DNA from: DASQMT01 sp963827335
GTDB lineage: Bacteria > Actinomycetota > Thermoleophilia > Solirubrobacterales > Solirubrobacteraceae
Assembly (NCBI GenBank): GCA_963827335.1
Contig: CAWHAP010000023.1
Coordinates: 124,001-188,000, forward strand
DNA: 64,000 bases
Direction: 5' to 3'
Shown: in pieces, positions 24,648 to 32,011 of the stretch
How positions within the stretch are numbered: the first letter of the stretch is position 1
How the letters are laid out: every line of letters starts with the position of its first letter
The notes under the pieces: model-generated
The model's database searches: none
What the model saw: the letters and a program-made list of their open reading frames with translations, nothing else
What the model was told of the DNA's origin: nothing
Program-made: the position numbers and the translations under genes

Positions 24648-26044
24648 GCGCGTCGCGCGCCGGCGCAGTGCCGTGCGGGATGTCTCGCTGCGCGGGTGCT
24701 TCCAGCGGTGTGCTCCACGGCGAACGCGGGCAGGTGGCGATCCTGCTGCTGGGCGGGATCCTCGCCGTCGCGCTCGGCACGCTCGTGCTCGGATCGGTCG
24801 CGCGCGGGCTCGGCGTCCGCGACCGCGCGCAGCGCGCGGCCGACCTCGCGGCGCTCGGCGGCGCCCGGGCGATGCACGACGCCTACGACCGGCTGTTCGA
24901 GCCGGCGCTCGTCGCGGGCCGTCCCAACCCGCGCCGGCTCGCGAAGGAGGACTACCTCGCGCTCGGACGGGCCGCCGCCGCACGGGTCGCCGCCGCGAAC
25001 GGCGGCGCCGCCGCGCGGGTCGGCTTCCCCGACGGCGGCACGATCGCGCCGGTGCGCGTGCGCGTCGTCGTCGAGCGGCGGATCGTGGTCGCCGGGCAGG
25101 CGATCCGCGCCGCGGCGACGGCCGAGGCCGAGCTCGCCCCGCCCGCCGGCGCGCCGCCCGCCGCGTTCGGTGCCGGCGGCGGCTACGACGGTCCGCTCGC
25201 GTACCGCCAGGGCAAGCCGATGCGCCCCGATGTCGCGCGGGCCTTCGACCGCATGGCCGCCGCGGCGCGGCGCGACGGCGTCGACCTGGTCGTCGCGAGC
25301 GGCTTCCGCTCCGACGCCGAGCAGGCGGTCCTGTTCGCCCGCCATCCGGATCCCAAGTGGGTCGCGCCGCCGGGCGAGTCGCTCCATCGCAACGCGACCG
25401 AGCTCGACCTGGGGCCGCCCGGCGCCTACGCCTGGCTCGCGGCGAACGCGGGGCGCTTCCACTTCGTCCAGCGCTACGCCTGGGAGCCCTGGCACTACGG
25501 CTACACGCTGAACCCGCGCTCGTCGCCGCGGCCACCGGGCTCGTCGGAGGGCGTTCCGGCGGAGTCGCCCGGCTCGGGCGGCGACGGCGCTCGCGGCGGG
25601 CTGCCGGCGTTCGTGCCCGCGCGCTTCGCGCCCGCGATCAACCGGGCGGCGCAGCGCTGGAGCGTCTCGGCGGTCCTGCTGGCGGCGCAGCTGTATGCCG
25701 AGAGCAACTTCAACCCGTTCGTCACGAGCCCGGCGGGCGCACAGGGCATCGCCCAGTTCATGCCCGGCACCGCGCGCGGGCTCGGCCTGAAGGATCCGTT
25801 CGACCCGGACGCCGCGATCGACGCCCAGGGGCACCTGATGCGCGACCTGCTGCGGCAGTTCGGCGCCGTGCCGCTCGCGCTCGCGGCCTACAACGCCGGC
25901 CCGGCGCCGGTCGCCGCGTGCGGCTGCGTGCCGCCGTTCCCGGAGACGCGCGGGTACGTCGCCCGCATCCTCGGCCTGATGAGCGGGGCCGGCGAGCTCG
26001 TCGGCGGCACGGACGGCGGCCTGATCGTCCGGCTCGTCCGATGA
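24644..26044 (+). CDS. TadG-like/VanY carboxypeptidase/lytic transglycosylase fusion
   Basis: 466 residues with three modules. Residues 25-165: TadG-like start (GERGQVAILLLGGILAVALG membrane helix, then a pilin-like beta region). Residues 175-290: VanY/M15-type D-Ala-D-Ala carboxypeptidase with SGFRS (219-223), His248 and Asp255 in SLHRNATELDLG, and Glu281/His284 in EPWHYGY as metal and catalytic residues. Residues 320-440: SLT lytic transglycosylase with catalytic Glu353 in YAESNFNP, QFMPGTA (371-377), AYNAG (415-419) and RGYVARI. The protein would be membrane-tethered and cut both the peptide stem and glycan of peptidoglycan, probably to open the wall for the appendage built by its operon partners. 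I know of no standard family with this architecture. Confidence 0.88.
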   Translation: MSASRAGAVPCGMSRCAGASSGVLHGERGQVAILLLGGILAVALGTLVLGSVARGLGVRDRAQRAADLAALGGARAMHDAYDRLFEPALVAGRPNPRRLAKEDYLALGRAAAARVAAANGGAAARVGFPDGGTIAPVRVRVVVERRIVVAGQAIRAAATAEAELAPPAGAPPAAFGAGGGYDGPLAYRQGKPMRPDVARAFDRMAAAARRDGVDLVVASGFRSDAEQAVLFARHPDPKWVAPPGESLHRNATELDLGPPGAYAWLAANAGRFHFVQRYAWEPWHYGYTLNPRSSPRPPGSSEGVPAESPGSGGDGARGGLPAFVPARFAPAINRAAQRWSVSAVLLAAQLYAESNFNPFVTSPAGAQGIAQFMPGTARGLGLKDPFDPDAAIDAQGHLMRDLLRQFGAVPLALAAYNAGPAPVAACGCVPPFPETRGYVARILGLMSGAGELVGGTDGGLIVRLVR

Positions 26045-26258
26045 ACCCGCGCGCGGTCACGGCCCACGCAGGACATCGCTCACCGCGGCGCCCGGCGCAA
26101 CTGAACCGCCGCAATTGGAGGCTCCGCTCCTCGAGAGGATGGTCTCGATGGCAGGACATCGTCGTAGCGACGAGCACTCGCGCCCCTGCTCGTCGACCAG
26201 GCCCGGGCCGGGTATCCTGTCGAAATCCGGTGGAGGGCACGATGCGGAGGTTGCGGCC
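26045..26258. other. Intergenic region before oxidoreductase gene
   Basis: 214 bases, no gene. It contains a possible -10 (TATCCT at about 26217-26222) and the ribosome site GGAGG (26246-26250). Base composition becomes less extreme here, marking the edge of the surface-polysaccharide region. Confidence 0.4.
26246..26250 (+). promoter_or_regulatory. GGAGG ribosome-binding site deciding a TTG start
   Basis: GGAGG ends 8 bases before TTG at 26259. The longer ORF starting at 26115 has no recognisable site and a non-conserved N-terminus, while TTG begins just before the FAD-binding strand, so the TTG is chosen. Confidence 0.7.
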
Positions 26259-27428
26259 TTGACCGATCGGCTCGATGTGGCGGTTGTCGGCGCAGGGCCG
26301 TTCGGGCTCTCCGTCGCCGCGCATCTCGCGCACCGGCGCGTGCGCGCCTTCGGGGAGCCGATGCAGACCTGGCGCACGCGAATGCCCCCCGACATGCGCT
26401 TACGATCGGATTGGGAGGAGACCTCGCTCTCGGCCCCGGGCGATCGCGGCTCGATCGACGTATGGGCGCGCGCCGCCGGTGAGCCGCGGGAGGAGCCGAT
26501 CCCGCTGCCGACGTTCCTCCGCTACGCGGACTGGTTCCGCCAGACGTTCGTGCCCGAGCTCGATCCCTCCGATGTGGCGCACGTGGACCGCGCATCCGGC
26601 GTGTTCCGCGTGACCACGGCTGGGGGGGACGAGGCGGACGCCCGAAGCATCGTCCTCGCAGTCGGCGTGACGCCGTTCCCGTACGCCCCGCCGCCGTTCG
26701 CCGATGCGATGGGCGACGGGATCGGATTCGCGATCGACCGGCAGGACTATTCGGCTTGTCGTGGCGGCCGGGTCGTCGTGGTGGGAGGCGGCCAGGGCGG
26801 CCTCGAGGCGGCGGCGCTCGCGCGCCGTGCCGGAGCAGACGTCGAGCTCATCGTCCGCTCGCGAGTGCGCTGGTTCACCGATCGCGAGCCCTACAAGCCG
26901 CGGACACCGCTCCAGCGGCGTGTCTACCGCCTCGCGTATCCCGTGGTGGGTTACGGTCCTCCACCGCTCAACCGGCTCGCGCTCCACCCCGACGCGTTCG
27001 CCGCGCTGCCCCGTCCCGTTCGTCGGCGCGTTGCGCGGCGCATCCTGCGTGCGGGCGGCTCGCCGTGGGTGCGCGGCGAGATCGAGGGCAGGGTCGCGGT
27101 GACCGAGGGCGCCGCGGTGGAACGCGTCGAGCGGCGCGGCCAGCGCATCCGGCTGAGCCTCAGCGACGGCTCCGCCCGCGAGGCCGATGCCGTGGTCGTC
27201 TCGGCCGGCTTCCGCTTCGCGCTGGAGCGGATGACGTTCCTCTCACCCACCGTCGGCGCCGGGGTCGACCTGCGCGACGGCTGGCCGGTGCTGGACCGCT
27301 ATTTCCGCTCGACCGATCGCGATCTGCTGTTCGTCGGCTTCGCCGCCGAGCGGCGGTTCGGCCCGATCGCCCGGTTCGTCTCAGGGAGCCGCTTCACCGC
27401 GTTCCGGGTGGGCGCGGCGTTCGACTAG
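26259..27428 (+). CDS. FAD-dependent oxidoreductase (lysine/ornithine N-monooxygenase-like)
   Basis: 389 residues with an N-terminal FAD site (VAVVGAGPFGLSVAAHL) and a second dinucleotide-binding site (VVVVGGGQGGLEAAALA, about 170-190) for NAD(P)H, followed by ADAVVVSAGFRFALERM. The arrangement is that of flavin-containing monooxygenase/thioredoxin-reductase-like proteins; the segment LRSDWEETSLSAPGD is typical of a subgroup annotated as NAD(P)-binding or SidA-like oxidoreductases. The substrate is unknown; its place at the edge of the polysaccharide cluster may be coincidental. The 3' end overlaps the convergent GNAT gene by 48 bases. Confidence 0.82.
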   Translation: MTDRLDVAVVGAGPFGLSVAAHLAHRRVRAFGEPMQTWRTRMPPDMRLRSDWEETSLSAPGDRGSIDVWARAAGEPREEPIPLPTFLRYADWFRQTFVPELDPSDVAHVDRASGVFRVTTAGGDEADARSIVLAVGVTPFPYAPPPFADAMGDGIGFAIDRQDYSACRGGRVVVVGGGQGGLEAAALARRAGADVELIVRSRVRWFTDREPYKPRTPLQRRVYRLAYPVVGYGPPPLNRLALHPDAFAALPRPVRRRVARRILRAGGSPWVRGEIEGRVAVTEGAAVERVERRGQRIRLSLSDGSAREADAVVVSAGFRFALERMTFLSPTVGAGVDLRDGWPVLDRYFRSTDRDLLFVGFAAERRFGPIARFVSGSRFTAFRVGAAFD

Positions 27429-28577
27429 CCTCGCGGACCGCACGACCAGGCGCCGCACGGGCGCGAGATCGTCGAAGTAGAGGCGATGCAAGCGGGCTGA
27501 GCGCTTGAGCCGGCGGCGCGTCCGGATGGCCGCGATGTGTGCGGCGGCGTAGGCGCGCCCGCGAATGCCCGATACGACTCCGAAGCCGTGGTAGAGCGGT
27601 GCGAAGCCGTCCGCGAGTTCGACCTTGTACCGCTCCCCGCCGCCGAGGAATTCCACGCGCGTCATCCCTTCCTCGGCCGCGGCTTCGATCGCGTCGAGCG
27701 TGTTCACCAGACCTGGTGACCAGCGGGCAACGCCCGGATCGAACGCCAGGCGGTGGACGTACATGCATCCCGCCAGCGCGAACCAGTAGTGGAACGCGAT
27801 CGGCCGACCGTCGAGCCGCAGCGTGACGATCCGCGGCACGTCGAGTGCGGCCAGGCGACGCAGGACCGCACGGTGGAAGCGCATGCCGAGCGGCGTCGCG
27901 AATCCCGAGCCGTCGGGCCGTCCCTCCCAGCGGAGGGCGTGGAGCCGGAAGGCCTCCTCCAGCGCGGGCTCCAGCTCGTCCAGATCGCGAGCGACCGAGA
28001 CGGTGAGCCGCCCCAGCTCGCCGAGTTGCCGGCGGCGGCGGCGGTGCAGGTTGCGCTTCTTGGACGTCGTCCTGGCGCGATAGACCGCGTCCCATCCGGC
28101 GGCGAGGTCGAGCACCGGCGCCTCGACGCGTTCGATGACGTCGAGCCGTTTGCCCAGCGCGACCGCGATGCGGCTGTCCGCCGGCAGCCCGTGGAGGTCC
28201 GCAACATGGCAGTGGCCCGCGGTGAGCGATTCGGTAAGGAGCATGCAGACCGATCTGTCGGCGTCGTCGGAGAGCAGCAGGTCGGGCAGCACCGCATGCC
28301 GGTCGCCCATGAAGCTGGCCACCCGGAGGCCGGCCCTCCGCCGGATGATCAGCGGAAGGGCGCCGACCAGACGGCCGTCGCGGCGGCAGAGGTCGACGGC
28401 GAGCTCGGCGCCGCCGCCGTAATGTCGCCACCACTCCGTCAACCAGCCGTGGAGCAGGAACGGGCTGGGACGTGGCATCGCTCGAACCAGGTCGTCCCAC
28501 TGACCGGCGAGTGCCGCGAACGCCTCCGCGGTGGAGATCCTCTCGACGGACGTCGCGGAGCTGGAGATGACTGCCAT
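27381..28577 (-). CDS. GNAT/FemAB-like protein (CelD/BcsL type)
   Basis: 398 residues of the BcsL/CelD acyltransferase group (two GNAT folds in tandem), common in exopolysaccharide clusters. Motifs: FLLHGWLTEWWRHYGGGAEL near the N-terminus, LPLIIRRRAGLRVASFMGD, a basic segment SKKRNLHRRRRRQLGELG, FRLHALRWEGRPDGSGF, and the core IAFHYWFALAGCMYVHRLAFDP followed by FLGGGERYKVELADG. Such proteins are thought to acylate or otherwise modify polysaccharide or peptide precursors at the membrane. It is followed by the beta-helix gene upstream in the same direction (3-base gap), so they form an operon. Confidence 0.82.
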   Translation of the reverse strand: MAVISSSATSVERISTAEAFAALAGQWDDLVRAMPRPSPFLLHGWLTEWWRHYGGGAELAVDLCRRDGRLVGALPLIIRRRAGLRVASFMGDRHAVLPDLLLSDDADRSVCMLLTESLTAGHCHVADLHGLPADSRIAVALGKRLDVIERVEAPVLDLAAGWDAVYRARTTSKKRNLHRRRRRQLGELGRLTVSVARDLDELEPALEEAFRLHALRWEGRPDGSGFATPLGMRFHRAVLRRLAALDVPRIVTLRLDGRPIAFHYWFALAGCMYVHRLAFDPGVARWSPGLVNTLDAIEAAAEEGMTRVEFLGGGERYKVELADGFAPLYHGFGVVSGIRGRAYAAAHIAAIRTRRRLKRSARLHRLYFDDLAPVRRLVVRSARLVERRAHPERGEAAP

Positions 28578-28580
28578 GGC

Positions 28581-29756
28581 TCATCCCTCCCGGAAGGTGT
28601 TCAGATGGTCCTGCCTGACCCCTGCCGCCCCTTGATAGTCGTTGGCGTACGCGGCGTTGCCGTTGCCCCGGTAGTCGCCGATCCCGGCCCAGGCCTGGTT
28701 GATGAACGTGCTGCGCCGGATCGTGGTCCGCGTGGTCCCCTCATCCAGGTAGACCCCGGCGACCCTGCTGTCGAAGCGGCTGTCCTCGATGAGGTTGCCC
28801 ACGCTCGCCGGCCGGCGGCCCCAGGCCGGATCAGCCCACTCAGCCGTCAGCCCGATCCTGACGTCAGGCCCGATGCGGAGGCGCCGGAATGTGCTGTCAT
28901 GAGTGAAGTGCTCGATGTACACGCCGGTCGGGGTGTGGTCGACGTCGATCTCGTCGAAGGCTGCGCCGTGCGTTGCCGTTCCGGTCCAGAGGCCCGACCA
29001 GGCACAGGACCGGGCACGCACGCGGCGCACCGACCCGGTGTTGCCGATCCAGACGCAGGCCTCGGCGCGCCCGTTCGAGGAGCCGGGATTCCTACGGCCG
29101 ACGCGGGCAACGTCGACGTCCTCGACCGTGAGCGGGTCGCGTAGCCTCCCGCGATCGACGTCGTTGGCGTCCGCGAGCACGCCGAAGTCGGTGAAGCCGC
29201 GCACGACGACACGCCGCACCACGAGGCCGTCCGGCCGTCGAGCGGCCACTCCGGCCGGCACGACGCCGTTGCCCCGCAGCGTGGTGTCGAGGATGCGCGA
29301 GCGCGAGCCCGTGCCCCACACCGCGATCGCTGCCCCGTCGACCGTCCGGCGCGGCTCGTCGACGTCGACCACGACGCCGCGCACGAGCGCCCCGCCGGCT
29401 CCTTCGTTCCCGCCCAGGCTGAGTCCTGCCCGGAGCACGGCTCCACCCGGCCGGGACCCATAGATCCGATGGCCGTATGGGTTGAAGAAGGGCTGCCGGC
29501 TGTCGTAGCTCCCGGGCGCCAACACGATTGACGTGCGCTTCCGCGCCGCCAGCGCCCTCCGGAACGCCGCGGAGTCCGAGACTCTGACGGCGTTCTGCGG
29601 CACCCGGTACCCCGCCGGCCGCTTCGGAGGCGAAAGGTGCCGCCAGGGCGGAGCGGTCCCGGCGACGGGTCCACGGATGCGGTCGTCCCCGCGTCCCACG
29701 ACGACCAGGAGCAGGACGGCGCAGCCGGCGACGCAGCCGAGAAGCACCGGCTTCAC
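28581..29756 (-). CDS. Membrane-anchored parallel beta-helix protein
   Basis: 391 residues: an N-terminal hydrophobic segment (VLLGCVAGCAVLLLVVVG), a proline-rich spacer, then repeated short strands with asparagine/aspartate turns (GALVRGVVVDVDEPRRTVDG, ILDTTLRGNGVVPAG, LVVRRVVVRGFTDFG, NLIEDSRFDSRVAGVYLDEG, TTIRRSTFINQAW) typical of a right-handed parallel beta-helix (PbH1). Such proteins bind or cleave polysaccharides. No catalytic residues can be named. It overlaps the sugar transferase upstream by four bases (29753-29756) and probably acts on the cluster's polymer outside the membrane. Confidence 0.8.
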   Translation of the reverse strand: MKPVLLGCVAGCAVLLLVVVGRGDDRIRGPVAGTAPPWRHLSPPKRPAGYRVPQNAVRVSDSAAFRRALAARKRTSIVLAPGSYDSRQPFFNPYGHRIYGSRPGGAVLRAGLSLGGNEGAGGALVRGVVVDVDEPRRTVDGAAIAVWGTGSRSRILDTTLRGNGVVPAGVAARRPDGLVVRRVVVRGFTDFGVLADANDVDRGRLRDPLTVEDVDVARVGRRNPGSSNGRAEACVWIGNTGSVRRVRARSCAWSGLWTGTATHGAAFDEIDVDHTPTGVYIEHFTHDSTFRRLRIGPDVRIGLTAEWADPAWGRRPASVGNLIEDSRFDSRVAGVYLDEGTTRTTIRRSTFINQAWAGIGDYRGNGNAAYANDYQGAAGVRQDHLNTFREG

Positions 29757-31123
29757 CGCAGCGCGTGCTCTCTACGTGCCGGGCGTCGCGGCCGGACCAC
29801 GCGGTGGGTGAAGACCACGAGCGCGAGCCGCGCCGTCCGCAGGCAGACGGCAACGTCGACGGCGAGGTTGCCGTGACGCATGTACCAGAAGTCGTGCGAG
29901 AGCTTTTCGGCGGCGGTCGCGCAATCGGAGGCATAGCCGCACCGGACCTGGGCCCATCCGGTCATGCCCGGCTTCATCAGCAGCCGCCGGCACCAGAACG
30001 GGACGCCCGCCTCGAGCATCGCGATGTGCTCCGGACGCTCCGGACGCGGGCCGACGATCGACATGTCGCCCTTGAGGACGTTCCAGAGCTGGGGCAGTTC
30101 GTCGAGATGCGTCTCGCGCAGGAAGCGCCCGATCCCGGTGGCTCGCGGGTCGCTCGCCTCGGCGAAAACCGGGCCAGCCTCCTCGGCGGTCGCGGTCATC
30201 GTGCGGAGCTTGTACATCGTGAAGCGCCGGCCGCCCTCGCCGACGCGGGTCTGACGGTAGATGACAGGACCGGGCGTGCGCGCGATCGCCAAGGCGAACC
30301 ACGGCAAGAGCAGAGCCGTGAAGACAAGTCCGATAGCGGCGACCACGACATCGAAGAGCCGCTTTGACGGGCGGCGAGGCGCACGCTGGCGGACGTGGAG
30401 CAGGCTCAGGAACCACAGAGGTTTGAGCTCACGCAGCGGCACGCAGCCGAACGCGTACTCGTAGAAGCTCGTGAGGCTCGCCACGCGGAACCGGCGGTCG
30501 GTGATGTCCAGCAGCCGCTCGAGCGCCTGCGAGCAGGAATGCTCGTCGGCGAGCACGATCAGGTCAGGGCGTTGGGCGGCGACGACGGGCGCGAGATCCA
30601 TCGGAAGCAGGGGTTCGGCGGCGCCGTCCGCTCGTTCCAGCAGCTCATCCGCCGGCACGATCTCGAACGGCGCCCGACGGCCGCGTTGGACAGCGGCCTC
30701 GAGATCGGCGACAGCGCTGACCCCGACGACCAGCACCCGACGCTTCGCGGTCCGCTCCAGCACTGCCTCCCAGGTCGCGCTCGAAAGGAAGATGCCGACC
30801 CACATGCCGAGCTGCGCGCTCAGCGGGAGGTGCAGGCCTGGCAGGTACGGGTTGAGGGCCGCGACGCAGACGAGCCCAGTCGTCGAGCCGATCGCCGCCG
30901 GCACCCATCGGCCGAGCACGTACGGCGCTCCGGCGGACGCCGCGTGAAGGCCGACGAGCCAGATCGCGGCCGCCACCGACACTCCCATCAGCCCGGCTGC
31001 GTCCATCGGCCGGTATGCGCCCGCAATCATCACCACGGCGAGCCACACCACCACGACCCGGCCGGTCGTCGCGATAAGCGGACGACTGATCCGGGCGCCT
31101 CTGTCCAGCTGCCTCAACGGCAT
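29753..31123 (-). CDS. Initiating sugar-phosphate transferase (WbaP/WcaJ family)
   Basis: 456-residue polyprenyl-phosphate hexose-1-phosphate transferase that starts a repeat unit on the lipid carrier. The N-terminal part has membrane helices (VVVVWLAVVMIAGAY, GVSVAAAIWLVGLHA and others) and a CoA-binding-like domain (RRVLVVGVSAVADLEAAV). The C-terminal 190 residues are the catalytic bacterial sugar transferase domain: KRLFDVVVAAIGLV, YKLRTM, DELPQLWNVLKGDMSIVGPRP and KPGMTGWAQV. The ATG at 31123 has GAGG 6 bases upstream; an ATG at 31165 is possible but overlaps the upstream gene by 52 bases. Probably the committed first step of the polysaccharide pathway encoded here. Confidence 0.9.
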   Translation of the reverse strand: MPLRQLDRGARISRPLIATTGRVVVVWLAVVMIAGAYRPMDAAGLMGVSVAAAIWLVGLHAASAGAPYVLGRWVPAAIGSTTGLVCVAALNPYLPGLHLPLSAQLGMWVGIFLSSATWEAVLERTAKRRVLVVGVSAVADLEAAVQRGRRAPFEIVPADELLERADGAAEPLLPMDLAPVVAAQRPDLIVLADEHSCSQALERLLDITDRRFRVASLTSFYEYAFGCVPLRELKPLWFLSLLHVRQRAPRRPSKRLFDVVVAAIGLVFTALLLPWFALAIARTPGPVIYRQTRVGEGGRRFTMYKLRTMTATAEEAGPVFAEASDPRATGIGRFLRETHLDELPQLWNVLKGDMSIVGPRPERPEHIAMLEAGVPFWCRRLLMKPGMTGWAQVRCGYASDCATAAEKLSHDFWYMRHGNLAVDVAVCLRTARLALVVFTHRVVRPRRPARREHALR

Positions 31124-31608
31124 CCTGGGCCTCGGGCCCGGGCCGGCCTCGCCGTGATGCCACATGCCCGCCAGCCGCCTTCGTGCCTCGCGGTCAGAAT
31201 GACCTTCCCGGTGTCGGCTGACCGGAGACGGGCGACCATGGCCGTCCGCTTTCCGACGAGCGTCATGTAGGTCCCGGCGACGTCTCCGGTCCGGCCGCAC
31301 TCGACGAAGACCCGCCCGCCGCGCCGGTTGATCTGGCAGCCGAGTCCGGCGCCATCGACGACGACGCTGTCGCCGACCCTGACCGTGACCTGCTGAGGAA
31401 TGCCTGGACTCAGCCGGCCGGGGTCGACGGCGACCGGCGCCTGAGACACGGGCGGGTCCGGCAGCGGTGGCAGCGGATCGCCTGGCACGAGCTGCTGCAG
31501 CGCTGTGGGGCGCGCCGCGGCGCCGTTGCCGACCGCAGGGGTCAGCTGCGTCGCGGCGAGGCCGGCGAGTGTGAGCAGCGCCGCGCCCAGCAATGGTCGG
31601 CGAGTCAT
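31114..31608 (-). CDS. Small secreted protein of unknown function
   Basis: 164 residues with a signal peptide (RRPLLGAALLTLAGLAATQL), a proline-rich linker (PGDPLPPLPDPPVSQAPVAV) and a compact C-terminal beta domain containing three cysteines (DGAGLGCQINRRGG, FVECGRTGD, GWRACGITARP). No family recognised. A good ribosome site (AGGGTG, 5 bases before the ATG at 31608) supports the start. It overlaps the sugar transferase start by 10 bases and is therefore the first gene of the four-gene minus-strand operon 31.6-27.4 kb. Confidence 0.72.
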   Translation of the reverse strand: MTRRPLLGAALLTLAGLAATQLTPAVGNGAAARPTALQQLVPGDPLPPLPDPPVSQAPVAVDPGRLSPGIPQQVTVRVGDSVVVDGAGLGCQINRRGGRVFVECGRTGDVAGTYMTLVGKRTAMVARLRSADTGKVILTARHEGGWRACGITARPARARGPGCR

Positions 31609-31666
31609 ACGGTCACCCTGGCCCGGAATCGCTCGCCGCCGGGTGATCGTCGCCCGGAACTCCGGA

Positions 31667-31694
31667 TTGCGGACCGCTTCGAGCGGGTTAGACT
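31667..31694 (+). promoter_or_regulatory. Leaderless-type promoter
   Basis: TTGCGG (31667-31672), 16 bases, TAGACT (31689-31694), then 6 bases to the ATG at 31701. The start site would fall at or next to the A of ATG. Confidence 0.55.
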
Positions 31695-31700
31695 GAAGGG

Positions 31701-31991
31701 ATGGGACGGGCAGAGCCTGACCCGAGCCGTGCCACGCCGCTCCCAGTCGCGACACGCACCGTCGTGTACGTCGACGCGGATGGACGGCCCACCGACGATC
31801 CCGAGGCGGCCGTTCGCGGCGAGATCGCCGAGTACGACGCTCGAGGCGACCTCCGTCGCCGCACTCGCTTCTTCCTCACGGAGCGACAGCTCCCGTGGCT
31901 GCCGGTCAGCGAACCGGCATTCCTGCTCTGGGTGCTCGTCGCGCTCATCCTGATCTGGCTCGCCGTCGGTTTCGCGCTGCGCCTGATCTAG
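31701..31991 (+). CDS. Small C-terminally anchored membrane protein
   Basis: 96 residues: an acidic N-terminal domain of about 70 residues (YVDADGRPTDDPEAAVRGEI, then DLRRRTRFFLTE) and a C-terminal hydrophobic helix (FLLWVLVALILIWLAVGFAL). No signal peptide. No family recognised. A clear promoter with TAGACT 6 bases upstream supports it as a real gene. It lies between the two minus-strand units, convergent with the repeat protein, about 20 bases from that gene's stop. Confidence 0.7.
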   Translation: MGRAEPDPSRATPLPVATRTVVYVDADGRPTDDPEAAVRGEIAEYDARGDLRRRTRFFLTERQLPWLPVSEPAFLLWVLVALILIWLAVGFALRLI

Positions 31992-32011
31992 TCGCGCGGT
32001 CGAATGGCGGG

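Noticed and set aside
23358..25835. Long antisense frames across the Tad-like operon
   Set aside because: Arg/Pro/Ala-rich shadows with no family residues; the plus-strand genes overlap by ATGA and have catalytic motifs.
31124..31165. Longer start for the sugar transferase at 31165
   Set aside because: It overlaps the upstream secreted-protein gene by 52 bases and has a poorer ribosome site than ATG at 31123.
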